DNA of 64,000 bases from Heligmosomoides polygyrus polygyrus. Its lineage: Eukaryota > Nematoda > Chromadorea > Rhabditida > Heligmosomidae. Of this stretch, positions 22,740-64,000 are shown in pieces. Below the pieces are notes generated by a model. The model was not told the DNA's origin. It made no database searches and was given only the letters and a program-made list of their open reading frames with translations. Position 1 is the first letter of the stretch, and each line of letters opens with the position of its first letter. Position numbers and translations under genes: made by a program. The stretch covers positions 9,664,778-9,728,777 of the forward strand of contig OX377206.1 in assembly GCA_947396885.1 (NCBI GenBank), read 5' to 3'.

Positions 22740-23170
22740 AAGTCATGCTAAATTTTCACTGGACGAAAAGTTCCTTTAACGGACTCGAAACGCCTCGATT
22801 TTGCTGTGGAAGGCACTCGTTTTGATTTGGAAGATGTTCAGTTTGAATATCTTGTCAGAAGCGTCAAGTTGGCTTAGAAGAGTGTTTTATTTGGTTCGAA
22901 ACGTATCAATGCTGCTTTGAAAAGTGTCCAATTCGTCGTGAAAATGGTGCAGAAGCCTAGAATTAGTTTTCATTTGAAATGATTAGTCAAATTAAAATTT
23001 AGTTTGAAAAGTGTCCAAGAAAGTGTCTAATTTGGTTTGAAAATTGTTACGTTTGTTTGGAAAAATGCATAGTTAGTTGCGTTTTAAAATCTCCAATTTG
23101 TTTGGAAAATATTCGAATTTGGTTTAAAAGTGTTCAATTTCACTTGAAGGATGGTCTATATGAAATTGAA
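22740..23170. repeat. Foldback-family debris (AAAAGTGTCCAATT units)
   Basis: Many imperfect units of the type ttgaaaagtgtccaatttg in direct array; probably an expanded subterminal region of the foldback family. Confidence 0.55.
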
Positions 23171-23181
23171 AATAACATATA

Positions 23182-24052
23182 CCATTTTCACGTCGAACTA
23201 GACACTTTTCACGTCAAATTGGACACTCCTCTAAGCTAGCCTATGAACTTTGAAATCAAACTGAACGGCTTCCAGATCTGAACGAGCGTCTTACAGGTTA
23301 AACTGCAGTCTATCCAAGATGGTAAGAATAATTTTTTGTTCAAGGAAAATTTAGAATAACTTTTCTTGAACATTTTTACTTCAGCGGCACGAAGGAGTGT
23401 AACAATTTTACAAAATTTTTGTTTTTGAGTAAATAATAAATTAAAATTTGTTTTAAAGCGTAGCACGGCTGCAATCAAGTAGTGCATTAAAAGACTGGAT
23501 CACGCCCCCTCGGAGAGCAAGTCGGAATGTTCATATGATTGACAGTGTAAATGCTGCTTACAAGCAACAAGAAAGTCAGTAAAAGTGTGTTTTTTGCAAT
23601 TGTCCATGTTGCATCGTCCACATATGTGAAACTGCATGCAACCAGAAATTTAGCTATCAATCGAATAAGAATCGAGAGGTACCGAACGGAGGCATGGCTC
23701 AATCTCTTTACCAATGTAAAATGTCCGCCTACATGCTCTTCAAAATAAGCTTTAATTGATTGTCTTTCCCAGAAAATAAAATTTTTATGAAATTTCAAAC
23801 TATGTGTTCTCTTATTGGGAAGTAAATTAAAACTTCAAAGAAAGTTATGCTTAAATTTTCCTTGAACAGAAATTATTCTAACATTTTTGGAGATTTTCTA
23901 GTTTAATGTAGAAGAAGCTAGTTTTGATTTGGAGTTTTTTTGATTTGAAAAGTCTAAGCTTAGCTTAGAGGAGTGACCAATTTCTAGAAAGTGTCCATTT
24001 TGGTTTGAAAAGTGTCCAATTTGATTTGAAAAGTGTCCAATTCGACGTGAAA
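23182..24052. mobile_element. Foldback element, copy 1
   Basis: About 870 bp with long inverted arms. Starts ccattttcacgtcgaactag after TA. The right arm ends ttgaaaagtgtccaattcg then acgtgaaa and lacks the last few bases at the junction with copy 2. Confidence 0.75.
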
Positions 24053-24054
24053 TA

Positions 24055-25077
24055 CCATTTTCAGGTCGAATTGGACACTTTTCAAATCAAATTGGAAACT
24101 TTTCAAAGCAAAATGGACACCATTCTAAGCTCGCCTAAGACTTTTGAAATGAAAGAGTACTCTTCTGAATTGAAACAACCTTCATAGAGGTTGAACTTGA
24201 AACTCAATAAGATGGTCAGAAAAATTTTTTATTCAAGGAAAATTTAGAATAACTGTTTTTGATTTTTTTCTACTTTAGCTGCCCAAATGAGTGCAATAAT
24301 TTTGTAAATTTTTTACTTTTGGAGAAGAAAGGGCAAATTAAATTTTGCTTTAAAGCGCAGCAAAACAGCAGCCATGTATTGCCCTAAAAGGCCAGATTGC
24401 GCCATGCACTTTAAAAGCTCGTCGCGATTTTTATTTGATTGATAGTGTAAATGCTGTTTAAATGGGACAACGAGGCATGTGCGTTCTTAAAAATTGCACT
24501 TGTTGCATTGTCTGCAGTTTTTTTTTGTCCGAGGAAAATTTATGTATAATTTATTTAATTCACTTGCCCAATAAGTAAACATTTTGTTTGAAATTTTATA
24601 ATTTTACAATTACTAAGAACGCACGTACCTCGTTGCAAACAGCATTTACACGATCAATCAAATAAAAATCGCGACAAGCCTTTCGAGTGCATGGCGCAAT
24701 CTGGTATTTTAGAGCACTATATGGTTGCTACCTTGCTGCGCTTCAAAACAAAATTTAATTTGTTATTTTTTCTTCAAAAGTAAAAATTTTATGAAATTAT
24801 TACACTCATTTGGGCAGCTAAAGTAAAAAAAAATCAAAAAAGTGATTCTAAATTTCCCTTGAACAAAAGATTTTTCTAACCATCTTATTGAGTCTCTAGT
24901 TCAACCTGTATGAAGGTTGTTTCAACTAGGAAGAGATCTCTTTGATTTCAAAAGCCTTAGGCGAGCTTAGAAGGGAATTTGACGTGAAAAGGGTCCAATT
25001 TAACGCGAAAAGTGTCCAATTTGGTTTGAAAGGTGCTCAATTTGATTTGAAAAGTGTCCAATTCGAGCTGAAAATGG
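24055..25077. mobile_element. Foldback element, copy 2 (~500-bp arms)
   Basis: 1023 bp, almost entirely an inverted repeat (arms 24055 to about 24500 and about 24600 to 25077). It has TA on both sides and ends CCATTTTCAG / CTGAAAATGG. Arm landmarks gcgccatgcac, ttatttgattga, cctcgttg recur inverted. No ORF with recognisable domain. Confidence 0.85.
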
Positions 25078-25830
25078 TATATATGGACCACCCTTCAGTG
25101 TACCCAGGAAAAGTTCGAGAATGTGCTATGGTGCCACTATACAATATCGCGTCTATAGTAATTTTAACGAGTTAGCAATATTGCAAGTTGTTGCAAGACT
25201 TTTCGACCTACCTAATAGGTAAGATGGATACCCAACAAAGGGTATATTTAACGCCGCCTTTTCCTATTTATGCTTTTTCAAGATGCCCTATTATTCGAAG
25301 GTTTCTGTGTGCAAACAAGCTGTAGCTCCTTTGTGATGTTGACCCGTTTGCCTATTTTCCTATTTTCTTTCGTCTGCTTATTGCCATCGCGTATTCCATT
25401 AGCCCATGTGTCGCTTCTGCGTATTTTTCGAAACAACAAACAATTGGTCCTAGCTGTTCGCGACGTTGAAAATGTCTCAAAAAGGCCAGTTCGGCCTTTT
25501 TGAAGGCAAGAAGGGCTGTGCGCGTTCGTTTTCTTTCATTCGGTGCCCAGCAGCTCTCGAAGCAGCGCTTTGACGTCGATGTGCATTCAGTCCACGAGCG
25601 TCTCCATAACAATGCGTTTCGTATGAGTAATCGCTGTTCCTTCCCGCTGCCTCCGAACCTAGAATAGAGCGTGCTCGCCTCAGCGTCGCTCCTGAATCAC
25701 CTCATCAGGTGATGTGATGTGTCTGTCTGTTGTCTCGTCGCGATTGTTGCCGGTTTTTCCTCGTCCTATTCCGTGGACTCTGATCCGATATCGTGGTCAC
25801 AGTGCACCGCGCTAGGCCACGACCGGCAAA

Positions 25831-25848
25831 TGATAAGAATCCTTATCG
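25831..25848. promoter_or_regulatory. Paired GATA sites upstream of pcyt-2
   Basis: TGATAA (25831-25836) and TTATCG (25843-25848, i.e. CGATAA on the other strand) form an inverted GATA pair about 135-150 bp upstream of the start codon. TGATAA is the preferred site of nematode intestinal GATA factors (ELT-2 type). Assignment as a promoter element is inference. Confidence 0.35.
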
Positions 25849-25891
25849 GACGACCGCATGACATTAATCCCTCTGCTGTTGCACACCGTGT

Positions 25892-25900
25892 TGTCTTTAG
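25892..25900 (+). promoter_or_regulatory. Possible trans-splice acceptor upstream of pcyt-2
   Basis: tgtctttag at 25892-25900 lies 80 bp before the ATG, with no upstream donor evident. Many nematode mRNAs receive a spliced leader at such outron 3' ends. No direct evidence from sequence alone. Confidence 0.25.
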
Positions 25901-25980
25901 ACGACTCTAGCTCGACGCCCGACCGACAGGAGCTGCTCCGTGTACTCTCCGAGAACTACTACTTGCAAGTACTGCGAGCG

Positions 25981-58621
<32,641 letters not shown>

Positions 58622-59429
58622 AATCGGCCAATTCATCACCCGCTGCTTCGTTCGCGTGTGGTTTGAGCTCTCTATTCGATTAAGTGTTCCTAGACATGTT
58701 TACTGGTTCTTATCCACAGTTATCAGGTACTCACTGCTCCACAAGTGTCCTTTACAGATGAAACCAGCGTGTATTCCCTATTCGGTTTCTGCTTAGACTA
58801 AGAACTGCTTATTGTCGTCATTGTATCCTCGTTTCTATTGCACTATATGCGCTGTGATTGCAATCGCTGGCCCCGGAACTCACCCCTTTGACGGAAACAG
58901 TTTTCTTATACCCTTCTTCGATCGCTGTCATCTATTGTAATACGCTCTGACGATTAACATTTTGTACATATGGTAGTGCCTTCCAGTAATTTTCTCTCGT
59001 TAGCCTGTGCTAGTCTTGTGGGTGTGTTTTTCCTGGACCATCCATGATCATAGTTGTGAAGACTTTGTTGTGTTTCAAGGTTTGTCGAGCTACGTTGTGT
59101 GAGACTCACGCACCACAATCTTTCATTTTTTAGTATGTTGTGCGCGTGTGTCGATTTTGAATCGCTTTTCGGTCAATTTGGGGTTGTTTGGAAACCAATG
59201 ATACGAATAGAAAACAAGTTTTCCATCCTATTCTATAAAGTTTTCTAAATGAGTCTTGTTTTTGTGCCCAATAGTAATCTTTTTCGATTTTTTGTTCAAA
59301 CCGTAGCAGGCAACACTTCCGCACATCCAGACAATGTGCCAGAATAGCCCAGTGGACGCTCCTCGGTACGCGCGAAGGAGAAACAGAATTGTTCGTTCAG
59401 ACATTCAGGAAGATAGTCACGGAAGAACC
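58622..59429 (+). other. Downstream/3' UTR candidate region of pcyt-2
   Basis: About 800 bases after the stop with no recognised coding sequence. No canonical AATAAA was noticed. A TGTACATA octamer (58963-58970) matches the Pumilio/FBF consensus TGTANATA. The true transcript end cannot be fixed from sequence. Confidence 0.3.
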
Positions 59430-59600
59430 CAGTCAGTTTCTGATTTCATCGAGCGAGTGTTAGCGAGAGGCATTTAACGAGCCACCCAGTTGTCGACGAC
59501 TTGGCCCTGCGGAAGAGTCTCCTAGTAAGCGAGGAATAACTTGACACTAAGGATGCCTTCTCGACGACCACTGTCGTCCGACAATCGTTTCGGTAATGTT
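59430..59600 (+). repeat. ~170-bp direct duplication, unit 1
   Basis: gtcagtttctgatttcatcg to gacaatcgtttcggtaatgt, about 90% like unit 2 at 60128-60297. Confidence 0.9.
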
Positions 59601-60127
59601 AAATCTTACACACGTTTCTTACAAACAGACAACCATACTAATGACTGACCACCGTACTGCGAGCATAGGCCTGGTCCAACGCAGTGATACCCATCCTTTG
59701 CAACGCAGCAGGATGCAGAAGAGAATCCACTGCTTACTGAGACTTAATTCCAATGAACTTTTAGTCGTAGGCAGTCTTATAAGAGCCTACCAAAAAGACA
59801 CCGTTTAACCTAACATCGCATAACGTCTTCCGACATTGAATGGTTGCTCTTCACATTGATTCTGAGCCTACAAACTTTCGTCTCCGTCGCGAGGAGGTCC
59901 AACTGGCTTCCCCTCGGTGAGCTGTTTCCTTCTTCGTTTAACAATGCTGAGCATTTAGAGGAAGTCTAAAACCTAAGTTTTAGAAGATGTTGCAGAGGTA
60001 CAAATGGGATTAGCCAAAAATCGATAATGTAAGCAGGTTGATCTTAGACTTTTTGCCTTGGGCCCTAGCACGGTGTAGAAGATAGACCCTTGTTAGAAGC
60101 GTGCCTAGTTGCGATCAAAACTCTTGC

Positions 60128-60297
60128 GTCAGTTTCTGACTTCATCGAGCGGGTGTTAGCGAGACGCATTCAACGGACCACCCAGTTGTCGACGACTTCG
60201 CCCGGCAGAAGAGTCTCCTACCGAACGAGAAATAACTTGACACTAAGGATGCCTTCTCGACGGCCACTGTTGTCCGACAATTGTTTCGGTAATCTTT
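60128..60297 (+). repeat. ~170-bp direct duplication, unit 2
   Basis: gtcagtttctgacttcatcg to gacaattgtttcggtaatct. Offset about 698 bp from unit 1. Confidence 0.9.
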
Positions 60298-60907
60298 TAG
60301 TAAAGTTCTGATAATCATCTCGTCTCGCAACAATTGAAGCGAAAAAATTCCTGGAGTTGTTCGAAAGAATATGAGCGATACAGAAAGTGCGAAAAATTAA
60401 ATCAAAGCATCTATTTTATTTTATTCACAAAACATGACACCCAAAACAAACACAAAACACACGTGAAAGTTGAAGGGTGCGCTACGTTGGGTACCTTCCA
60501 CTACCGTAGAAGGCCGAGCGACGCGCTCCATTACCGTACCACGATAGGAGAGCACACCCATCGCGGACGAGTTTTCACGGCGAGATAAGCATGTGTAGTC
60601 GAGCAGGCGTGTGTTTCGGCAGATTTCGATCGGAGAGCAGCGGAGGACTGCTTTTCTTATTTTTTTTTCCTGTAAAGCCCTTAAAAAGAAAGAATGGGAG
60701 AAGGGACAACACACCACGTTTCTTACTATTCTCTCCTTCCTCCATCTATGACAGCTTCATGGGTTGTGAACAGGCCAGGTTCTCTTTTATGCCTTTCCTG
60801 AGTGCCTACTTTGGCTTGTTATATCGTTTGTTATTATCTGTAGCCTTTAATAGCATGTGGATGAGGTTAATTCTATCTCTATTCCTTTCGCTAAAACGTA
60901 TTATTAT
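60298..60907. other. No gene recognised
   Basis: Open frames on both strands (for example 60421-60717 minus, 60591-60929 plus) have no recognisable domain. Confidence 0.3.
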
Positions 60908-60933
60908 CCTACTATATATAAAAGAGTAAGCGG

Positions 60934-60982
60934 TTGTCCGTCCGTCTGTCCGTCCGTCCGTCTGTCCGTCCGTCTGCCTATC
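60934..60982 (+). repeat. (GTCC/GTCT)n microsatellite
   Basis: tgtccgtccgtctgtccg units at the 5' end of the Helitron-like element. Confidence 0.9.
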
Positions 60983-61014
60983 CGTCTGGCCTTTCCTATC
61001 CTAGACGTCGAGTA

Positions 61015-61410
61015 ACAGGCGTCCGGGTTCAGACCATGTGTCACCCATGTCAGGTCGAGAGGGTCAGAAGGCGTGTCACCGATGTCGCGCAAAGGGCTTT
61101 CGTACTCACCATCAGAAGACATGTCACCGACGTCGTTCTACAGGCGTCCGAATTCAGAAAAGGTGTCACCGACGTCGTTCAACAGACGTCCGGGTTCATA
61201 AGAGGTGCCACCGACGTCGTGCAACAGGCGAACGGGTTCGGAAGAGCTGTCGCCGAAGTCGCGCAAAGGGGGAAGGGGGGGGGGCAGGTACAGAAGACAT
61301 GTCAGCGATGTCCTTCAAAAGACGTCCGGCTTTAGAAGACGAGTCAACGATGTCGATTAAACGATGTCCGGGTTCAGGCATGTCACCGATGTCACGCCGT
61401 GAGCGTGGGA
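61015..61410 (+). repeat. 42-bp minisatellite inside the Helitron-like element
   Basis: Units of the form gtgtcaccgacgtcgttcaa then cagacgtccgggttcagaag, 42 bases where perfect, about eight or nine units with interruptions. Because 42 is a multiple of 3, a frame stays open with a 14-residue period (VTDVVQQTSGF...). More units are at 61770-61895. Confidence 0.88.
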
Positions 61411-61746
61411 GGACAAGTTTGGGGGGGGGGAATATCTTGAAAAGTGAAATTCTTGAAATTCGTGAAAGTGACCTGGAAGGGGGAGGGGGGCTGGAGGTGA
61501 CACGGAGACGGGGAACCAGTAATACGGGATCTCTAAAATGGGGTCAGTAGACGGGACCAAGGGAATGGGGAAACCAATAATGGTGTTCAGTAGACGGTTA
61601 TCAATAAGGGAACAAGAGAGGAGGAGTTAATTAAGGATGGTTACCAATAAGGGCAATCAAAAAGAAGGGGTCCAGCAGCTGAAGCGGGCAAGAGGGAACC
61701 ACTAAAGGATGATCTGTTCGAGAGAACCAGTAAGGTGGGGTGGGGA

Positions 61747-61763
61747 GGGGGGGGGGGGGGGGG
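61747..61763 (+). repeat. Poly-G tract, 17 bases
   Basis: Uninterrupted G run at the edge of the second minisatellite block. Confidence 0.95.
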
Positions 61764-61769
61764 TGGCGT

Positions 61770-61895
61770 CCGGATTCAAAAGATGTGTCAGTGTTGTGGG
61801 GCAACGGGCTTCCGCGTTCAGAAGACGTGTCTCCGATGTCGGTAAAAGGCCGCTTGGGATTGCAAGACGTGTCACCGACGTACAGAGGCAGGCGC
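61770..61895 (+). repeat. 42-bp minisatellite, second block
   Basis: Three diverged units (ggcgtccggattcaaaagat ... gacgtgtcaccgacgtac). Confidence 0.8.
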
Positions 61896-62284
61896 GTTCG
61901 CTTATCCGTTTAGTATCTCTTATTATTGACAGTTTTGAGGAAAACATTTTTCTAAAACATAGGAGAGAGGTTATCTCCTCAATGGATGATATCTGTGTGA
62001 TTCTTTCCATCTTCTAACAGTGATGACTTTATTGGGAACTTCATTTCAAGAGAGCAGTTATATGAAACAGCTGTATCACAATCGCAGAAGGTTTCGGACA
62101 TGAGCAAACCGAATCAGCATGGTATGCGTCTGTGTAAAGAAGTTTTTCAGGGTTTCAGGGTTTGGGGGCGAAGCCCCCAACCAGACGTTTGGCGGCCGAT
62201 AGGCCGTTGAACGTCTGGTTATTATTATAAGGCACCATCTGAGTCACTCAACATTCTGAAAATACGTGACCAGTAAACAAAGCA

Positions 62285-62390
62285 GGGCAGAAAACTAATG
62301 AAGTCCACAATCCCCACCTTTGATAGCAAGTCTGCTCCACGGCAAATAGTTCACTCTGCTCATCCGTTAAGCTCCATCCGAGTAGGGCAC
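62285..62390 (-). repeat. Dispersed repeat shared with 56461-56570
   Basis: Complement of tgaacagagtgaactatg ... gtggagcagact ... ggattgtggacttcatt, the same order as in intron 11 but inverted. Confidence 0.75.
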
Positions 62391-62459
62391 AACAATCTAC
62401 CGTAGTCAAAGAAGGTGGCGACACAGTACCGCAATCCAGACAGATGTCCAATGTACGGC

Positions 62460-63581
62460 CAGGGGTGTGCGCTGACTCGCCGCCGGTAAATTTTTACCGC
62501 ATACTTTTAACGCGGAAATTCGCCGGTGAATTCGGTAAAACTGTTATTTTTTAAAATTTAGCATTCTCTAGGAAACAACTAGTTTTAAGCGGAAGTGATG
62601 TGAAAAAAAGCGTGAAGCCTTTTACCGAAACATCGTCACGTTCAGAAAAACCATATATTCTTCATTTTATGATGCATACGTCATCCAAAAGCAAACGACG
62701 ACCTGAAAGCAACGAGCATCCACAGCAAATAAAGCAAACTGAAGCCTAACAACGCACAAATGTAATGATCTATATCTTGGGCGCATAATCGAAACTCTTT
62801 AACAACATTTCTCGAACATCCGACATTCAATCAAACACTGCTATATTTCTTTTGGGTTAACATTCTAACATTCTTTTTTCTTTTTGAAATTATCACAATT
62901 ATCATCATTTCATTCGATGAACGAATAATTTACACCTTGCATTACTACTTTTTTGAACCATTAAGTTGTACTTTGGAGCAAAACCAGACACATTAGAAGA
63001 AACAACGAAATGTGACATAATAATGAATTTCTTTCTCTTCTTATAAAGGAAAACAGCTTAAGAGTCCACCAGGAGATCAGATAGACTAGCCGAGTACACC
63101 CCGATGCCTTAAATCTTGGACTAAATTACGGGAACGATACATGAGCTTATCCTCCCGTCATTCTTCTGGTGATCGCTTATTCTGGGAGCTTCTATATCTT
63201 TAGTACAAATTGTCTCATGTTGTGTGTGGAATCTCAGCGCGAGGTACAGTTCCAGTAGAGCGCGTTTTAACACTAGAGCGCACCATCTCCGCTTCGTGAT
63301 GTGGAATTGGATGTTTTAATGAAGTTGAGGACCACGAACGCTAATAGCAAGCTATCGGAAGCCATCGGAGAAGATGAAAGCAATCACTCCTAAACTGAGA
63401 TCAGTAGTATGCTTCCTTCTCCATTCGATTGATAGAAACATGATTTTGCATGAAAAAAGTCGTTAAATTTTCTGGTAAATTTGGGAATTTACCAGGAGAA
63501 ATTCGCTAAGAGAATTTATCGCGAAAATGCCGGTAAGTCCGTTAATCCGGTAAATCGTTAACCGTTAAACGCACCCCCCTG
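62460..63581. mobile_element. Non-autonomous hAT element
   Basis: 1122 bp, ends CAGGGGTGTGCG and CGCACCCCCCTG. Subterminal DNA of GGTAAATTTTTACCG / GGTAAATCGTTAACCG type resembles 27213-29299. The flanks gtacggcc and gtacgaac are an imperfect 8-bp duplication. No transposase remnant recognised. Confidence 0.7.
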
Positions 63582-64000
63582 GTACGAACCCGTCAGCGAT
63601 CGGAGCAACGACAGCAACTGAGATACGAACGTTAGTCACCGGAACGGAAGCGGAGTCCTGGTTTTGGTACACCCCCCCCCCCCAAGCCAAGGAAGAATTG
63701 CACCTCATGATCACTAAAACCACAAAAAATTAAAAAAATTACATACACATTACGAAACTTTGACGTTTCCTGTTGTGTGATTGATGCATGCAATGCCTGA
63801 GTAGGGCTATGTACAACGGGTCTGCACAGCAATGCGGGCCTTATCAAAAAACGATCAACGGAGCGTGTTTCTTTGCTTGCTCCACGCTATTAGTTCTGCA
63901 CCTACGCTCGTAAATCCTGCTTCTGCAAGAGGGAGCTTAGGCGTCGTCGAACTTAGGAAGTACTGGTCAACAGGCGAACAGGTTCTTGACGCTTGTGAAC
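63582..64000. other. No gene recognised
   Basis: Contains a C13 run at 63669. Nothing else supported up to the window end. Confidence 0.3.

Larger units (their letters stand above)
21675..25215. mobile_element. Possible mariner ends enclosing nested repeats
   Basis: TTAGGATGATTGAAAAGCC at 21675 and, inverted, TTAGGTAGGTCGAAAAGTC ending at 25215. Both are followed by TTGCAAC and bounded by TA. They may be the two ends of one mariner-like element expanded by nested insertions, or two unrelated solo ends. Confidence 0.4.
25216..25980 (+). other. Promoter-proximal region of pcyt-2
   Basis: No coding exon recognised. GC rises after about 25550. The inverted repeat aaaggccagttcggccttttt is at 25480-25500. 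The GATA pair and acceptor-like site are listed separately. Confidence 0.4.
60908..62218 (+). mobile_element. Helitron-like non-autonomous element
   Basis: Starts TCCTACTATATATAAAAG after an A and ends hairpin GCGGCCGATAGGCCGT, about 10 bases, CTGG before a T. This fits Helitron rules (5' TC, 3' hairpin plus CTRR, insertion between A and T, no target duplication). 1311 bp, no Rep/helicase. Contains a GTCC/GTCT-rich start and a minisatellite. Confidence 0.65.

Noticed and set aside
60934..61550. Long overlapping open frames (133 and 170 codons) with a 14-residue period.
   Set aside because: They arise from the 42-bp minisatellite, whose length is a multiple of three. Several frames are open at once and there is no start or splice context.

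Overview
The window is eukaryotic DNA and almost certainly comes from a nematode, probably a clade V (strongylid, hookworm-like) species with an intron-rich, repeat-swollen genome. The evidence is one large spliced gene with GT-AG introns and nematode-style TTTTCAG/TTTTTAG acceptors, together with RTE-type retrotransposons, mariner, hAT, Helitron and palindromic MITEs. There are no bacterial operons, ribosome binding sites or CRISPR arrays. The genus is inference only.

The only complete host gene recognised is an ethanolamine-phosphate cytidylyltransferase (PCYT2/ECT, CDP-ethanolamine branch of the Kennedy pathway). It lies on the + strand and can be assembled from 13 exons between 25981 and 58621. 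The joined reading frame is 1137 nt (378 codons plus stop), every junction keeps phase, and both cytidylyltransferase half-domains are present. About 96.5% of the gene span is intron. The longest introns are intron 1 (5.1 kb), intron 6 (7.9 kb) and intron 11 (9.7 kb).

Layout: 1-25 kb upstream of the gene is a mosaic of repeats: a mariner end at the window edge, tRNA-derived SINEs, palindromic MITEs, a possible long-TIR element at 8.9-12.0 kb, a deleted mariner at 14.6-15.5 kb, a foldback element at 16.5-17.3 kb, a 5'-truncated RTE LINE at 18.7-20.0 kb, and two abutting foldback elements at 23.2-25.1 kb. Promoter-proximal DNA is at about 25.2-26.0 kb. Inside the gene, intron 1 holds a hAT element (27.2-29.3 kb) and a 1-kb mariner-ended palindrome (29.8-30.9 kb). 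Intron 6 holds a back-to-back MITE cluster (35.5-37.4 kb) and a SINE with a clean target duplication. Intron 10 holds nested SINE and MITE material. Intron 11 holds a three-level MITE nest (49.4-50.1 kb) and a near-full-length RTE LINE (50.8-53.9 kb). Downstream are a short direct duplication, a Helitron-like element with a 42-bp minisatellite (60.9-62.2 kb) and a non-autonomous hAT (62.5-63.6 kb).

The most interesting collective signal is a set of at least ten families of short, CpG-rich, nearly perfect palindromes. They share a terminal pattern (GGCC or GCCC, about 5-9 variable bases, then ATACTT or ACACTT, then a GCG-rich arm) and mostly sit in 3-bp TAA/TTA-type target duplications. In two cases they interrupt a SINE whose consensus shows the unoccupied sequence. 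A second palindromic family instead duplicates a 5-bp CCWGG-like target. A tRNA-derived SINE with a (TCCTTTAT)n tail, present in about 24 full or partial copies, dominates the interspersed repeats.
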